From the NCBI RefSeq assembly GCF_036860675.1, contig NZ_JAYKGK010000001.1, positions 434,001 to 498,000 of the forward strand: a stretch of 64,000 nt of DNA. The letters run 5' to 3'. Each line of letters starts with the position of its first letter. Within the stretch, counting starts at the first letter, position 1. The position numbers and the translations under genes were made by a program. Positions 24,644-33,613 of the stretch are shown here, in pieces. Below the pieces are notes generated by a model that searched no databases, was not told the origin of the DNA, and saw only the letters and a list, made by a program, of their open reading frames with translations. This DNA comes from Rosettibacter primus. Its GTDB lineage: Bacteria; Bacteroidota; Ignavibacteria; Ignavibacteriales; Melioribacteraceae.

Positions 24644-24958
24644 TTAATCTTTGAGAATTGTAACAATAGCAGATCGGTCGAATTTCATTTTTACATTATT
24701 GCCGACATCAATTAAAACTGTCTTTTCATCAAGTTGAGCTACTGTTCCATATAGTCCGCTGCTTAAAATTACTTTGTCGCCTTTTTGAACTGAAGCTAAA
24801 AGTTTTTCTCTTTCTTTTGCTCTTTTTTGTTGTGGCCGAATAATCATAAAATAAAAGATAAGGAAAATTGCACCAAACATTATTAAGGTGCTAATTAGAC
24901 TTCCCGCTCCACCTCCTTGTCCGTTTGGCGGAGGGGCCATTGCTAATAATAAATCCAT
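24644..24958 (-). CDS. yajC: Preprotein translocase subunit YajC
   Basis: YajC associates with SecDF-YidC in the inner membrane. The 104-residue protein has a Gly/Pro-rich N-terminus, one membrane helix ('LIMFGAIFLIFYFMII'), the family's 'RPQQKRAKEREKLLASVQKGDKV' and 'GLYGTVAQLDEKTVLIDV'. It starts three bases after tgt ends, the conserved tgt-yajC pairing. Confidence 0.95.
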   Translation of the reverse strand: MDLLLAMAPPPNGQGGGAGSLISTLIMFGAIFLIFYFMIIRPQQKRAKEREKLLASVQKGDKVILSSGLYGTVAQLDEKTVLIDVGNNVKMKFDRSAIVTILKD

Positions 24959-24961
24959 TTT

Positions 24962-26110
24962 TTACTCCTCTTTTAATTGAACATTGATTGAAATTATTTT
25001 TGATATTTCATCTTTCCATTCTACAAATGTACCTTCTTTTATCTTTTCCCGAGCAGTTCTAACAAGATTTAGATAAAAAGTTAAATTATGAATAGTTGCT
25101 AACTCCAAAGCTAAGATTTCTTTTGCATTAAATAAATGTCGCAGGTAAGCTCTGGAAAAATTTTTACATGTATAACAATTGCACTCAGGGTCAAGAGGAC
25201 TGAAATCATCTTTGTATGCTGCATTACGCATTGATACAATTCCCTGTGAAGTAAATAAATAAGCATTTCTTGCATTTCTTGTCGGCATAACACAATCAAA
25301 CATATCAATTCCTTTTGCAATTGCTTCGAGGATATTTTCTGGTCTACCTACACCCATCAAGTATCTTGGTTTATTTTCAGGAAGAAAATCTGTAGTAAAA
25401 TCAACAATATCATACATTACCTCAATTGGTTCTCCTACTGCTAAACCTCCAATGGCATAACCATCAAATTCAAGTTTAGTTAGATCTCTTGCAGAACTTT
25501 CACGCAAATCTTTATAAACACTTCCCTGAACAATTCCAAACAAATATTGTTCATATCCATAAAGAGAATATGTTAATTCAAATGCTTCTTTATTTAGAAT
25601 TGCCCATTTAGAAGTAAGTTCTTTAGATTTTTTTGCATATTCATAATCACATGGATAAGGAGTGCATTCATCAAGAGGCATCATTATATCCGAGCCAATA
25701 CTTCTTTGAATTTCTATAACTTTTTTTGGAGTAAAAAAATGAATTGAGCCATCAAGATGAGAACGAAATTCGACCCCATCATTTTTCAACTTTCTCAAAT
25801 CAGAAAGACTGTAAATCTGAAAGCCACCGCTATCTGTAAGTATTGGCAAATCCCAATTCATAAATTTATGAAGTCCACCTGCAGCTTTTAGGATTTCTGT
25901 CCCGGGTCTCAGATATAAATGATATGTGTTCGAAAGAATAATTTCTGCTTTTACCTCTTCTTTCAAAATTCTTTGTGTTATTGCCTTAACTGTGCCTTGA
26001 GTTCCAACAGGCATAAATATGGGTGTTTCAACAATGCCGTGTGATGTATAGAATTCACCGACTCTTGCTTTTGAATATATATCTATATGCTTAATCTTAA
26101 AATTTAACAA
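24962..26110 (-). CDS. tgt: Queuine / preQ1 tRNA-guanine transglycosylase
   Basis: Tgt swaps guanine 34 of GUN-anticodon tRNAs for the queuosine precursor. The 382-residue protein has the nucleophile aspartate in 'MPVGTQGTVKAIT' to 'LTDSGGFQIYSL', 'GGLAVGEP', and the C-terminal zinc site 'CNCYTCKNFSRAYLRHLF' with its distal histidine. Length and order match bacterial Tgt. It precedes yajC. Confidence 0.97.
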   Translation of the reverse strand: MLNFKIKHIDIYSKARVGEFYTSHGIVETPIFMPVGTQGTVKAITQRILKEEVKAEIILSNTYHLYLRPGTEILKAAGGLHKFMNWDLPILTDSGGFQIYSLSDLRKLKNDGVEFRSHLDGSIHFFTPKKVIEIQRSIGSDIMMPLDECTPYPCDYEYAKKSKELTSKWAILNKEAFELTYSLYGYEQYLFGIVQGSVYKDLRESSARDLTKLEFDGYAIGGLAVGEPIEVMYDIVDFTTDFLPENKPRYLMGVGRPENILEAIAKGIDMFDCVMPTRNARNAYLFTSQGIVSMRNAAYKDDFSPLDPECNCYTCKNFSRAYLRHLFNAKEILALELATIHNLTFYLNLVRTAREKIKEGTFVEWKDEISKIISINVQLKEE

Positions 26111-26189
26111 CCCTTTTCTGCAATTTTTGTTTTCAAAGATAATGATTTTTTAATTTAACTTAATGTAAGGTATGGACAGTATGATTTTA

Positions 26190-27422
26190 TTATTCTCTCG
26201 TTTCGAGTTCTACAATTATTTTTAATAAATCAATTTTTGTTTTGCTCGATTTTAAAATCAAAATTGAAAAGTGGTCTATCTTAAATGATTCTCCCTTAAG
26301 CGGAATTCTTCCCAATTTAGTTGTGATAAATCCCGCAATTGTTTCGTAATCACCTTCTTCAATTCCAAAATTATGTTCTTCATTTAGATAATCAATTTCA
26401 ACTTTGCCGCTAAGAATATATGTATTGTTATTTATCTTTTTTACAATTTTTTCTTCTACATCGTATTCATCTCTTATTTCACCAAATAATTCTTCGATTA
26501 AATCTTCCATAGTTACAATACCTGCAGTGCCGCCAAATTCATCAACTACTACAGCAATAGAAAATTGTTTATCTAAAAATTCATTCAGCATTTCAAGACT
26601 TTTTTTAGTCTCCGGCACAAATACAACTTCTCTAACTACAGATTCAAGATTTTCAGGCATTTTGAAGAAGTCTTTAATTAAAACCATTCCTTTTATATTA
26701 TCAAGATTATCTTCGTATACAATTAATTTTGAATAACCAGATTCAATAAATTTATCAAGAACTTCATCAACACTACTTTTTATGTCAACGCCTACAATAT
26801 CAGTCCTTGGCGTCATGGCCTCATAAACTTTTTGTTCTCTTATTTCAATTATTTTATAAATGATATCCGATTGTTCTTCATCAATTTTTTTTGCCTGAGT
26901 ACTTTCTTCAATTAAATCTTGAATATCTTCTCTGTCAACAACATTTAGAATTCCTTCCTCTTCAATTCTATTCATGCGATTAATTACAGAAGATATATTG
27001 CTTGTAATTTTTGAAAAAGGATATATAAGCAAAGAAAGAATTCTTAATGGTGTTGCAGAAATCAAAATCAATAAGTCTGCTAATTCTGTACCAATATATT
27101 TAGGGATTAATTCCCCAAATATTAAAAGTAAGGCAGTTGAGATAATAAGTATTTCAAACTCTTCCAGACCAAAGTAAGTAAGGAGATAAAAAGAAATAAT
27201 TGAAGCAAAGGCAATATTAGTCAAATTATTTGAAATTAAGATAGTAGAGAAAAAAGAATCAGGTTTTTTGAGAAAATAATATGCATTCTTAGCATAAATG
27301 TTTCCTTTCCTTGCACGAAGTTCAATTTTAATTTTGTTTGCAACAATATAAGCTATTTCTGAAGAAGAAAAGAAAGCACTTAGAAAAAGTAAAATTATTA
27401 GTATTATTATATCATTAATCAT
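26190..27422 (-). CDS. CNNM/CorC-type transporter protein (CBS-pair, HlyC domain)
   Basis: A 410-residue membrane protein with an N-terminal DUF21/CNNM domain of about four helices (about 1-140, 'FLSAFFSSSEIAY'), a CBS pair (about 190-320, with 'MTPRTDIVGVD' and 'DEFGGTAGIVTMEDLIEELFGEI') and a C-terminal CorC_HlyC domain. CNNM proteins export magnesium or sodium. In Bacteroidota the same architecture is called GldE, so that is an alternative name. It overlaps the prenyltransferase gene by eight bases. Confidence 0.88.
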   Translation of the reverse strand: MINDIIILIILLFLSAFFSSSEIAYIVANKIKIELRARKGNIYAKNAYYFLKKPDSFFSTILISNNLTNIAFASIISFYLLTYFGLEEFEILIISTALLLIFGELIPKYIGTELADLLILISATPLRILSLLIYPFSKITSNISSVINRMNRIEEEGILNVVDREDIQDLIEESTQAKKIDEEQSDIIYKIIEIREQKVYEAMTPRTDIVGVDIKSSVDEVLDKFIESGYSKLIVYEDNLDNIKGMVLIKDFFKMPENLESVVREVVFVPETKKSLEMLNEFLDKQFSIAVVVDEFGGTAGIVTMEDLIEELFGEIRDEYDVEEKIVKKINNNTYILSGKVEIDYLNEEHNFGIEEGDYETIAGFITTKLGRIPLKGESFKIDHFSILILKSSKTKIDLLKIIVELETRE

Positions 27423-28308
27423 ATTTCAAATAGATAATTGATAATGTAAAAATAATGTAGAGTAATAAATTAAAAATCATTGGTTTATCTTTAAGCAGTA
27501 AATCAATTACATTTTCTCCTTTATTTTCTTTAAAAGCTAAATACATATACCTAAAAATTCCAAAAAGGACAAAGATTGTTGTGTAAATTAATTTTTCTGT
27601 TCCAAATTCTAAAACAGCTCTTGCAGAAACTGTATACAACGCATAAGATATCACAACTCCTGATGCAGTAATTGAAACCATCTGGTCAATAAAACTAAGT
27701 GAATATTTGTCGAGCACTTCTCTTTGTTCATTTATTTTTTGATAACTCACAAATTCAACTCTTCTTTTCATAATTGCTAAAAAGAGTGATAGAAATAAAG
27801 TTGTTAATATCAGCCAATTAGAGATATAAACAGATATTATCAAGCCTCCACCAATAACTCTAAGCATAAAACCTGCGGAAATAGAAAATACATCAATAAT
27901 CACTAAGTTTTTCCATCGAATAGAATAAAATATATTAATCAATACATAAATTAAAATTACCACAACAAATTTATTCCATATGAAGAAACAAAGCAGCAAT
28001 GTTATTAGAGAAAAAATAATTAAAATTAACTTTGCTTCAGAAACAGTAATTAAGTCAGCAGCTAATGGCCGGTTTTTCTTAATAGGATGTATTCTATCTC
28101 TTGCAATGTCCATCAAATCATTAAAAATATAAACTATACTTGATGCAAATGAAAATGTTATAAAAGCAACTATAACTTTTGATAAATAATCATAATCAAA
28201 TAAATGTTTAGAGAACACGAGAGGGACAAAAACAAAAATATTTTTAAGCCAGCTTGGTATGCGTATTAGTTGGAGATATAAATTAATTTTCTTTAAAGAA
28301 AATTTCAT
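27415..28308 (-). CDS. UbiA-family prenyltransferase (decaprenyl-phosphate phosphoribosyltransferase-like)
   Basis: A 297-residue integral membrane protein with about eight helices. The first Asp-rich motif 'NDLMDIARDRIHPIKKNRP' is the form seen in decaprenyl-phosphate phosphoribosyltransferases, which make the arabinose-type lipid donor. The second motif region reads 'SFIDQMVSI', atypical for quinone-pathway UbiA enzymes. The role in this organism is inferred. It lies two bases from mutL. Confidence 0.8.
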   Translation of the reverse strand: MKFSLKKINLYLQLIRIPSWLKNIFVFVPLVFSKHLFDYDYLSKVIVAFITFSFASSIVYIFNDLMDIARDRIHPIKKNRPLAADLITVSEAKLILIIFSLITLLLCFFIWNKFVVVILIYVLINIFYSIRWKNLVIIDVFSISAGFMLRVIGGGLIISVYISNWLILTTLFLSLFLAIMKRRVEFVSYQKINEQREVLDKYSLSFIDQMVSITASGVVISYALYTVSARAVLEFGTEKLIYTTIFVLFGIFRYMYLAFKENKGENVIDLLLKDKPMIFNLLLYIIFTLSIIYLKYD

Positions 28309-28310
28309 AT

Positions 28311-30164
28311 TTATATTCTGCCAAAACGTTTGTCAAATTCTTCAATTGGAATTTTAATAATAATTGGTCTGCCATGAGGACAAACATAAGGCATAGAGGT
28401 AGCAAACAGTTTATCAACAAGAATTCTCATTTCTCTTTCATTTAGTTTATCACCTGCTTTAATAGCAGCTTTACATGAAAATGATTTTGCTAAATTGTCT
28501 TTTACATCTAATCTTTTTTCCTGTTGATTTTTTCTATACTCATGAAGAATATCAAGAAGTGTATCAACTTCATGCTCTGCTTTTAAATCAGGTGGTATTC
28601 CTACTATTTCAATTACATTTTTTGATTTGAATTTTATAACGAATCCAAGATTTGTCAAATAATGTTCTAAATCTTTTGCAAGTTGATAATCAGCTGGGTC
28701 TAATTGAACAGATTGAGGAAAAAGCAATTGTTGTGAAAAAGGAATATTAGCTTCAAATGACTGCAATGCTTGTTCATATAAAATTCTTTCGTGAGCAACA
28801 TGAGCATCAATAATCATCAATCCACTTTTAATTTGAGAAAGAATATATTTGTTATGAAGCATCACAATAAAAGGAGTATCTGCTTCAGAACTATTTAATG
28901 AATCATATTGATGAGCTATTTCAATTTGTTTCGAATCAAAAGGATGTTCAACTTCTACAGGAGATGCAGCAGATTTAATTTCAGTATTTAAATCTCCGAA
29001 CAAACGTTCAATGTCTTCTTCATTAAGAATTGGAGTTCTTTTTATTCCATCAGTTTTATCAAATTGTCTGCTAAATGGTCTATCGCTAAAATCTTCTTTT
29101 TCAATTGATTTAAAATTCTGAAATCGAAGTGATGTATCAACTGAACTGCCCCCGAGTTCAATATTGGGAACAAGGTCATAACTTCGCAGGGTTTTTTTAA
29201 CAACCGCGTGAACAAAAGAATAAATTTCTTTTTCGTCATCAAATTTAACTTCCAGTTTTGATGGATGAACATTAACATCAACTTTATGAGGGTCGATAGT
29301 CATAAATAAAACAAAGAATGGATAATCTCCTTTTTCAAGTATGTTTTCATAAGCTGTGTAAACCGCATGATTAATTATCTTATTAGTGACATATCTTTTA
29401 TTTAAATAAAAATATTGTTCGCCTTTGCTTTTTTGCAAATAAGCAGGTTTTGTAACAAAGCCAGTTAAGCTGATATAATCTGTAATTTCTTTCACTTCAA
29501 GGACAGCATCAATTATATTTTCTGCAAAAACATTTTTCATTCTATCATAAATTGAACCTGAAGAGAAATCAAAAATCAGGTCATCTTCATTATAAAATTT
29601 GAAGCTAATTTCGGGATGACTTAATGCTGCTCTTTTGAATGCATCTATAATATGTTTTAATTCAGTTGCATTACTTTTTAGAAAATTTCTTCTTGCCGGA
29701 ACATTATAAAATAAATTTTTAACTGAGACAGAAGTACCAACCGAGAACGAATCTTTTTCTATAACTAAGTGTCCATCACTTTCAATTTTTATGATTGTTC
29801 CTAATTCATCTTCTTTTCTTTTTGTTTTTAATTCGAATTGGCTTACTGCTGCAATAGAAGCCAGCGCTTCTCCACGAAATCCAAAAGTTGTAATTGATTC
29901 TAAATCTTCTATGGAAGCAATTTTACTTGTAGCATGTCTTTGCACACAAAGAATAGCATCTTCTTCTGACATCCCGATTCCATCATCAACAACCTGAATT
30001 AATGATTTACCAGCATTCTTAACAATAACATCAATATTTTTAGCTTCTGCATCAATTGCATTTTCTAAAAGTTCTTTAACTACAGATTCTGGTCGATTAA
30101 CAACTTCACCAGCTGCAATTTTATTTGCAACATTTTCTGGTAATATTTTGATTTTATTTGTCAC
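28311..30164 (-). CDS. mutL: DNA mismatch repair protein MutL
   Basis: MutL links MutS recognition to strand incision. The 617-residue protein has the GHKL ATPase motifs at the N-terminus ('IAAGEVVNRPESVVKELLENA', 'VDDGIGMS', 'TFGFRGEALASI') and a C-terminal domain with 'DAHVAHERILYE', a variant of the DQHA(x)2E(x)4E endonuclease motif, plus 'CPHGRP'. MutL here is therefore probably a nicking type, as in bacteria without MutH. Start is GTG 30164. folA lies just upstream. Confidence 0.96.
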   Translation of the reverse strand: MTNKIKILPENVANKIAAGEVVNRPESVVKELLENAIDAEAKNIDVIVKNAGKSLIQVVDDGIGMSEEDAILCVQRHATSKIASIEDLESITTFGFRGEALASIAAVSQFELKTKRKEDELGTIIKIESDGHLVIEKDSFSVGTSVSVKNLFYNVPARRNFLKSNATELKHIIDAFKRAALSHPEISFKFYNEDDLIFDFSSGSIYDRMKNVFAENIIDAVLEVKEITDYISLTGFVTKPAYLQKSKGEQYFYLNKRYVTNKIINHAVYTAYENILEKGDYPFFVLFMTIDPHKVDVNVHPSKLEVKFDDEKEIYSFVHAVVKKTLRSYDLVPNIELGGSSVDTSLRFQNFKSIEKEDFSDRPFSRQFDKTDGIKRTPILNEEDIERLFGDLNTEIKSAASPVEVEHPFDSKQIEIAHQYDSLNSSEADTPFIVMLHNKYILSQIKSGLMIIDAHVAHERILYEQALQSFEANIPFSQQLLFPQSVQLDPADYQLAKDLEHYLTNLGFVIKFKSKNVIEIVGIPPDLKAEHEVDTLLDILHEYRKNQQEKRLDVKDNLAKSFSCKAAIKAGDKLNEREMRILVDKLFATSMPYVCPHGRPIIIKIPIEEFDKRFGRI

Positions 30165-30182
30165 TATTTTGTTACACCTTTA

Positions 30183-30653
30183 TCAATTTATTATTCTAAT
30201 ATAATGATGAATTGTAAAATCAGTAAACTCTTCTACTGAATTTAATTCCCACATATTAAGTTCAATTTCCGGGAAAAATACATCGCCATCAACAATAAAT
30301 TTCATCTTAGATAAAATAATTTCATCTGCAAATGAAATTGACTGCTTAAATATACTTTCCCCGCCAATAATAAAAACTATGTCATACTTCCCATCACAAT
30401 AATTAAATGCTTTTGAAAGTGAGTCAAATGCCAAAATATGAGGATATTCTTGAACATTATGTGTAATTACAATATTAATTCTATCTTCTAATGGCTTACC
30501 AATAGACTGCCATGTTTTTCTTCCCATTATTACAGGATAGCCTGAAGTTGTTTTACGAAAATGAGCTAATTCTTCTTTGTTATACCAAGGTATATTTCCA
30601 TTCTTACCAATAACAAAATTTTCAGAAACTGCAGCAATAATTATCTTTTTCAT
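30183..30653 (-). CDS. folA: Dihydrofolate reductase
   Basis: DHFR reduces dihydrofolate to tetrahydrofolate with NADPH. The 156-residue protein begins 'KKIIIAAVSENFVIGKNGNIPW', with the catalytic acid in 'EELAHFRKTT' and the NADPH motif 'VIMGRKTWQSIG'; 'FIIGGESIFKQ' follows. It probably begins the folA-mutL-prenyltransferase-CNNM-tgt-yajC run. It coexists with the flavin enzyme ThyX encoded at 30.9 kb, which by itself does not need DHFR. Confidence 0.95.
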   Translation of the reverse strand: MKKIIIAAVSENFVIGKNGNIPWYNKEELAHFRKTTSGYPVIMGRKTWQSIGKPLEDRINIVITHNVQEYPHILAFDSLSKAFNYCDGKYDIVFIIGGESIFKQSISFADEIILSKMKFIVDGDVFFPEIELNMWELNSVEEFTDFTIHHYIRIIN

Positions 30654-30947
30654 TTCTTTGATACTTTTTATTTGACCTGCTTAATAACAGAATAATAATT
30701 TTTATTTGCACTATTAATTTATAAATAAAGATTAACATTTATTCTAAAGATTCATCATTTTCTTCAGATATTGAATAATTTCCGTTTCACAATAATTGTA
30801 AATTAACTTTTAGAATTATGCAAAAGAAAATTTTTGACAATGAATGAAGGACAAATAATTATTTTAATGGTAAGTTTTTTTTATGATTAAAAAACTTAAA
30901 TAGTTTTTAATTCACTTCAAGTAAAAGTTTTGCATATTAAAAATTTT
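30654..30947. other. Intergenic gap holding an AT-rich hairpin
   Basis: Between folA and thyX, both on the minus strand. TAAGTTTTTT (30871-30880) pairs with AAAAAACTTA (30889-30898) around an 8-base loop and may end thyX transcription, although the stem has almost no GC. The remainder probably holds the folA promoter, which I could not place. No ORF or RNA gene was seen. Confidence 0.45.
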
Positions 30948-31868
30948 TTACCAGGGTTTCTCCAAACCCAATCGAGTAATTTTCTCTTCGAATTCAATTC
31001 TTTCTCTATTCCGCACAAATCGATTTTCGATTTTATTCAACCAACCCAATTCTTCTGCTATTTTGATTGCTTCATCAGTATTATTTCTTATTAATGCGTT
31101 TATAATTTTTATCTCAATAGATGAAAAAGTAATAGAATTTATCTGGTAATCAAGGAAAGCTTCCCATGTTAATGGACACCACTTTGCAACTATTTCATTT
31201 CCAATTACATTTGCATAAGAGCGAATTTCATACTGTGCATGACTATCCATTCTTAAAGAAAGAAAATGTAATAGATTATGCAAATCAATTTTCCAGTATG
31301 CTTCTGTATAAGTTGAAAGAGGTAAATCTTTGCGTGCCTGTTCACGTGCAACACCAAACTCCAATCGCTCTCGATAAATTTCTCTTGCAAAATTTTGAAG
31401 TTCCTCTTCTCTTTCAGAAAGTTTTTTACCGATAGATTCATCTAAAAATCCATTGCTGCCCTGTTTATTATCTTTTGCTTGAAGCCGCCACTGGTTTGGT
31501 GCAGTTTTTTGAGATGCATCAATTGCAATAGAATATCTTGTAGAGTATTCATTCACATTTGCAGTTCTATGACGAATCCATTGGCGCCATGTATCCATTG
31601 GCACACGAATATGAAATTTGATTTCACACATTTCAAATGGTGTTGTATGTCTGTTACGCATCAGGTAACGTATTAATCCCCTGTCTTCACTAACTTTTTT
31701 TGTTCCTTTCCCATACGAAACACGAGCCGCTTGAACAATTGATTCGTCAGAACCCATATAATCAATTACGCGTACAAATCCATCATCCAATACTGGAAAT
31801 TTTTTACCTAAAATTTCATCAAGTGCAGGCACTCTTACTTTTTCTATTTTTTCAAATTCATTTTGCAT
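30948..31868 (-). CDS. thyX: Flavin-dependent thymidylate synthase ThyX
   Basis: ThyX methylates dUMP to dTMP with methylene-tetrahydrofolate and FAD. The 306-residue protein contains the signature RHRx7S as 'RHRTANVNEYSTRYS' (His100, Ser109), 'FEMCEIKFHIRVP' and 'EQARKDLPLSTYTEAYWK'. The start is placed at ATG 31868, five bases after AAAAGGGA; a longer frame to 31895 would overlap the glycerate kinase gene. Length is above the 220-260 usual for short ThyX, as in several Bacteroidota-like versions. Confidence 0.93.
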   Translation of the reverse strand: MQNEFEKIEKVRVPALDEILGKKFPVLDDGFVRVIDYMGSDESIVQAARVSYGKGTKKVSEDRGLIRYLMRNRHTTPFEMCEIKFHIRVPMDTWRQWIRHRTANVNEYSTRYSIAIDASQKTAPNQWRLQAKDNKQGSNGFLDESIGKKLSEREEELQNFAREIYRERLEFGVAREQARKDLPLSTYTEAYWKIDLHNLLHFLSLRMDSHAQYEIRSYANVIGNEIVAKWCPLTWEAFLDYQINSITFSSIEIKIINALIRNNTDEAIKIAEELGWLNKIENRFVRNRERIEFEEKITRLGLEKPW

Positions 31869-31878
31869 TGTTTCCCTT

Positions 31879-33045
31879 TTAAGAGTTTGTCTCAATTAGT
31901 TTGATAAGAAATTTACTTATTTGTTTGCTTGCAAGTTCAATTCCTTTATCAATATTTGCTATAGATTCTTCAGTTGAATCAAAGTATTCTGCAAGTTCTA
32001 TAACATGAATATTTTCATCATCTGGTAAAATACCTTCAGCTTCTCCGCATACAATGTAAACAGGAATATTTTTCTTTGCAAATTTATTTGCAATAATCAT
32101 TGAACCTTTGTTCATCATGCTTTGGAAATCAAATTTTCCTTCGCCTGTAATTACAAGATTATAATCAGAATTTTCAGAATTAATTCCAAGAAAATTTTCT
32201 ATAAAATACGAAGCAAATTTTTCTTCAGAATTAAAAAATATTTTAAATGCAGCAGCTAATCCTCCACCTGCACCACTAAGTTTCGAAATAAATCCTTCAT
32301 CCAATTCAAGTTCCTTTAAAATATTCTCAAAACCTTTTTCAAGATGAATAACATCATTTTCACTTGCGCCTTTTTGACGCGCAAAAGCTTTGCATGCTCC
32401 TTTTTCACCAAGTAAAGGATTTTCAACATCAATAACAGTTTCTAATTTGAATGGAAGAGTTACTTCTGGAACTACAATTTTTTCTACCAGTTCAAAATTT
32501 TGGGGAAGAACATCAAGTTTATTATCAACTTTGTCATACAATTCCAATCCAAATACTTCCATCATTCCAAGTCCCAGGTCATTAGTTCCAGTTCCACCAA
32601 TTCCAACTATAACATTTTCAACATTTAGCAATCCATTTTCTATTCCATCAAGAATCTGGATAAGAAGTTCTCCCATACCTTTTGAAGAAAGTTCCATTGG
32701 ATTACGTTTATTCTCAGGAATATTTTTTAATCCCAAAACTTCTGCTGATTCAATGAATAGAATTTTTTTTGATTCCCAGTAACCTACGGGGCATAAAAAT
32801 TTTTCATCACTAAAAGGATAAGAAATTTCGAAATGAAGTTTTTCTAAACCGAAATGATATTTACAAACTTCCAGAAATCCATCTCCGCCATCAGAGATTG
32901 GTTTATAATCAAATTTGATTTTTGATTTTATATTTTTTTGAAGATGTTTATCAAATGCAGTTTCAAACAATGTTACCAGTTCGACTGAATCAGCACATTC
33001 TTTAAAACTATTTGGAGCAACAAGAACTTTTATTTGATTATTCAT
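31879..33045 (-). CDS. Glycerate kinase (GlxK/GarK family)
   Basis: Transfers phosphate from ATP to D-glycerate. The 388-residue protein shows 'VLVAPNSFKECADSVE' at the start, 'ISDGGDGFLEV', 'VGIGGTGTNDLGLGMMEVFG', 'SGAGGGLAAAFKI' and 'VITGEGKFDFQSM', all typical for family I glycerate kinases. It overlaps the HIT gene by eight bases and precedes thyX by 10. Confidence 0.93.
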   Translation of the reverse strand: MNNQIKVLVAPNSFKECADSVELVTLFETAFDKHLQKNIKSKIKFDYKPISDGGDGFLEVCKYHFGLEKLHFEISYPFSDEKFLCPVGYWESKKILFIESAEVLGLKNIPENKRNPMELSSKGMGELLIQILDGIENGLLNVENVIVGIGGTGTNDLGLGMMEVFGLELYDKVDNKLDVLPQNFELVEKIVVPEVTLPFKLETVIDVENPLLGEKGACKAFARQKGASENDVIHLEKGFENILKELELDEGFISKLSGAGGGLAAAFKIFFNSEEKFASYFIENFLGINSENSDYNLVITGEGKFDFQSMMNKGSMIIANKFAKKNIPVYIVCGEAEGILPDDENIHVIELAEYFDSTEESIANIDKGIELASKQISKFLIKLIETNS

Positions 33046-33553
33046 TTTTCTTATTGATTATTTTATTAAATGCATCTATTAAATTTTTTTTTGTTTGTAG
33101 TAAATCCTGCGATATTACTTTAACTTCTCCAAGAACAGGGATAAAATTTGTATCTCCATTCCATCTTGGTACAATATGAAAATGAATATGCTCATCAATG
33201 CCGGCCCCAGCTGCTTTACCGAGATTAGCACCAAAGTTATAACCATGCGGTTGCATTGTGTAATCCAATGCTTTGAGAGATAATTTGACAATTTGCATAA
33301 CTTCGTTCATTTCATCTGAGGTCAATTGATTAAAAGAAGAAATATGGCGATGTGGAATTACCATTAAATGACCGCTATTGTATGGATATAAATTCAACAT
33401 CACATAACATAATTTCCCTTCATAAACTTTCAGACATTTATCATCATCAATATTTTCATTTACTGCATTACAAAAGATGCATTCATCATTATCTTTTTTC
33501 CGGATGAATGATTCTATGTATTGAGAACGCCAGGGTGACCAGAGTCTTTTCAT
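33038..33553 (-). CDS. HIT-family nucleotide hydrolase/transferase
   Basis: A 171-residue protein with the histidine triad 'EHIHFHIVPRW' (His122/124/126) and an N-terminal 'CIFC' pair, as in Ap4A-phosphorylase-like HIT proteins. The 'LWSPWRSQYIESF' opening and the C-terminal 'LLQTKKNLIDAFN' fit this subgroup. It probably cleaves dinucleoside polyphosphates or AMP-linked substrates. It lies just after the terminator that follows the EF-G2 gene. Confidence 0.9.
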   Translation of the reverse strand: MKRLWSPWRSQYIESFIRKKDNDECIFCNAVNENIDDDKCLKVYEGKLCYVMLNLYPYNSGHLMVIPHRHISSFNQLTSDEMNEVMQIVKLSLKALDYTMQPHGYNFGANLGKAAGAGIDEHIHFHIVPRWNGDTNFIPVLGEVKVISQDLLQTKKNLIDAFNKIINKKNE

Positions 33554-33564
33554 TTTTCTCCTAC

Positions 33565-33592
33565 AAATAAAAAAGGCGGAAATAATTCCGCC
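33565..33592 (-). terminator. Rho-independent terminator after the EF-G2 gene
   Basis: GGCGGAA (33575-33581) and TTCCGCC (33586-33592) form a 7-bp stem with a 4-base loop. On the minus strand it is followed by TTTTTATTT. It lies about 20 bases beyond the EF-G stop and upstream of the HIT gene. Confidence 0.88.
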
Positions 33593-33613
33593 TCAAAATT
33601 AAATAGAAATAAA

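Noticed and set aside
31869..31895. Upstream start for ThyX at 31895
   Set aside because: It would overlap the glycerate kinase end, whereas ATG 31868 has AAAAGGGA five bases before it.
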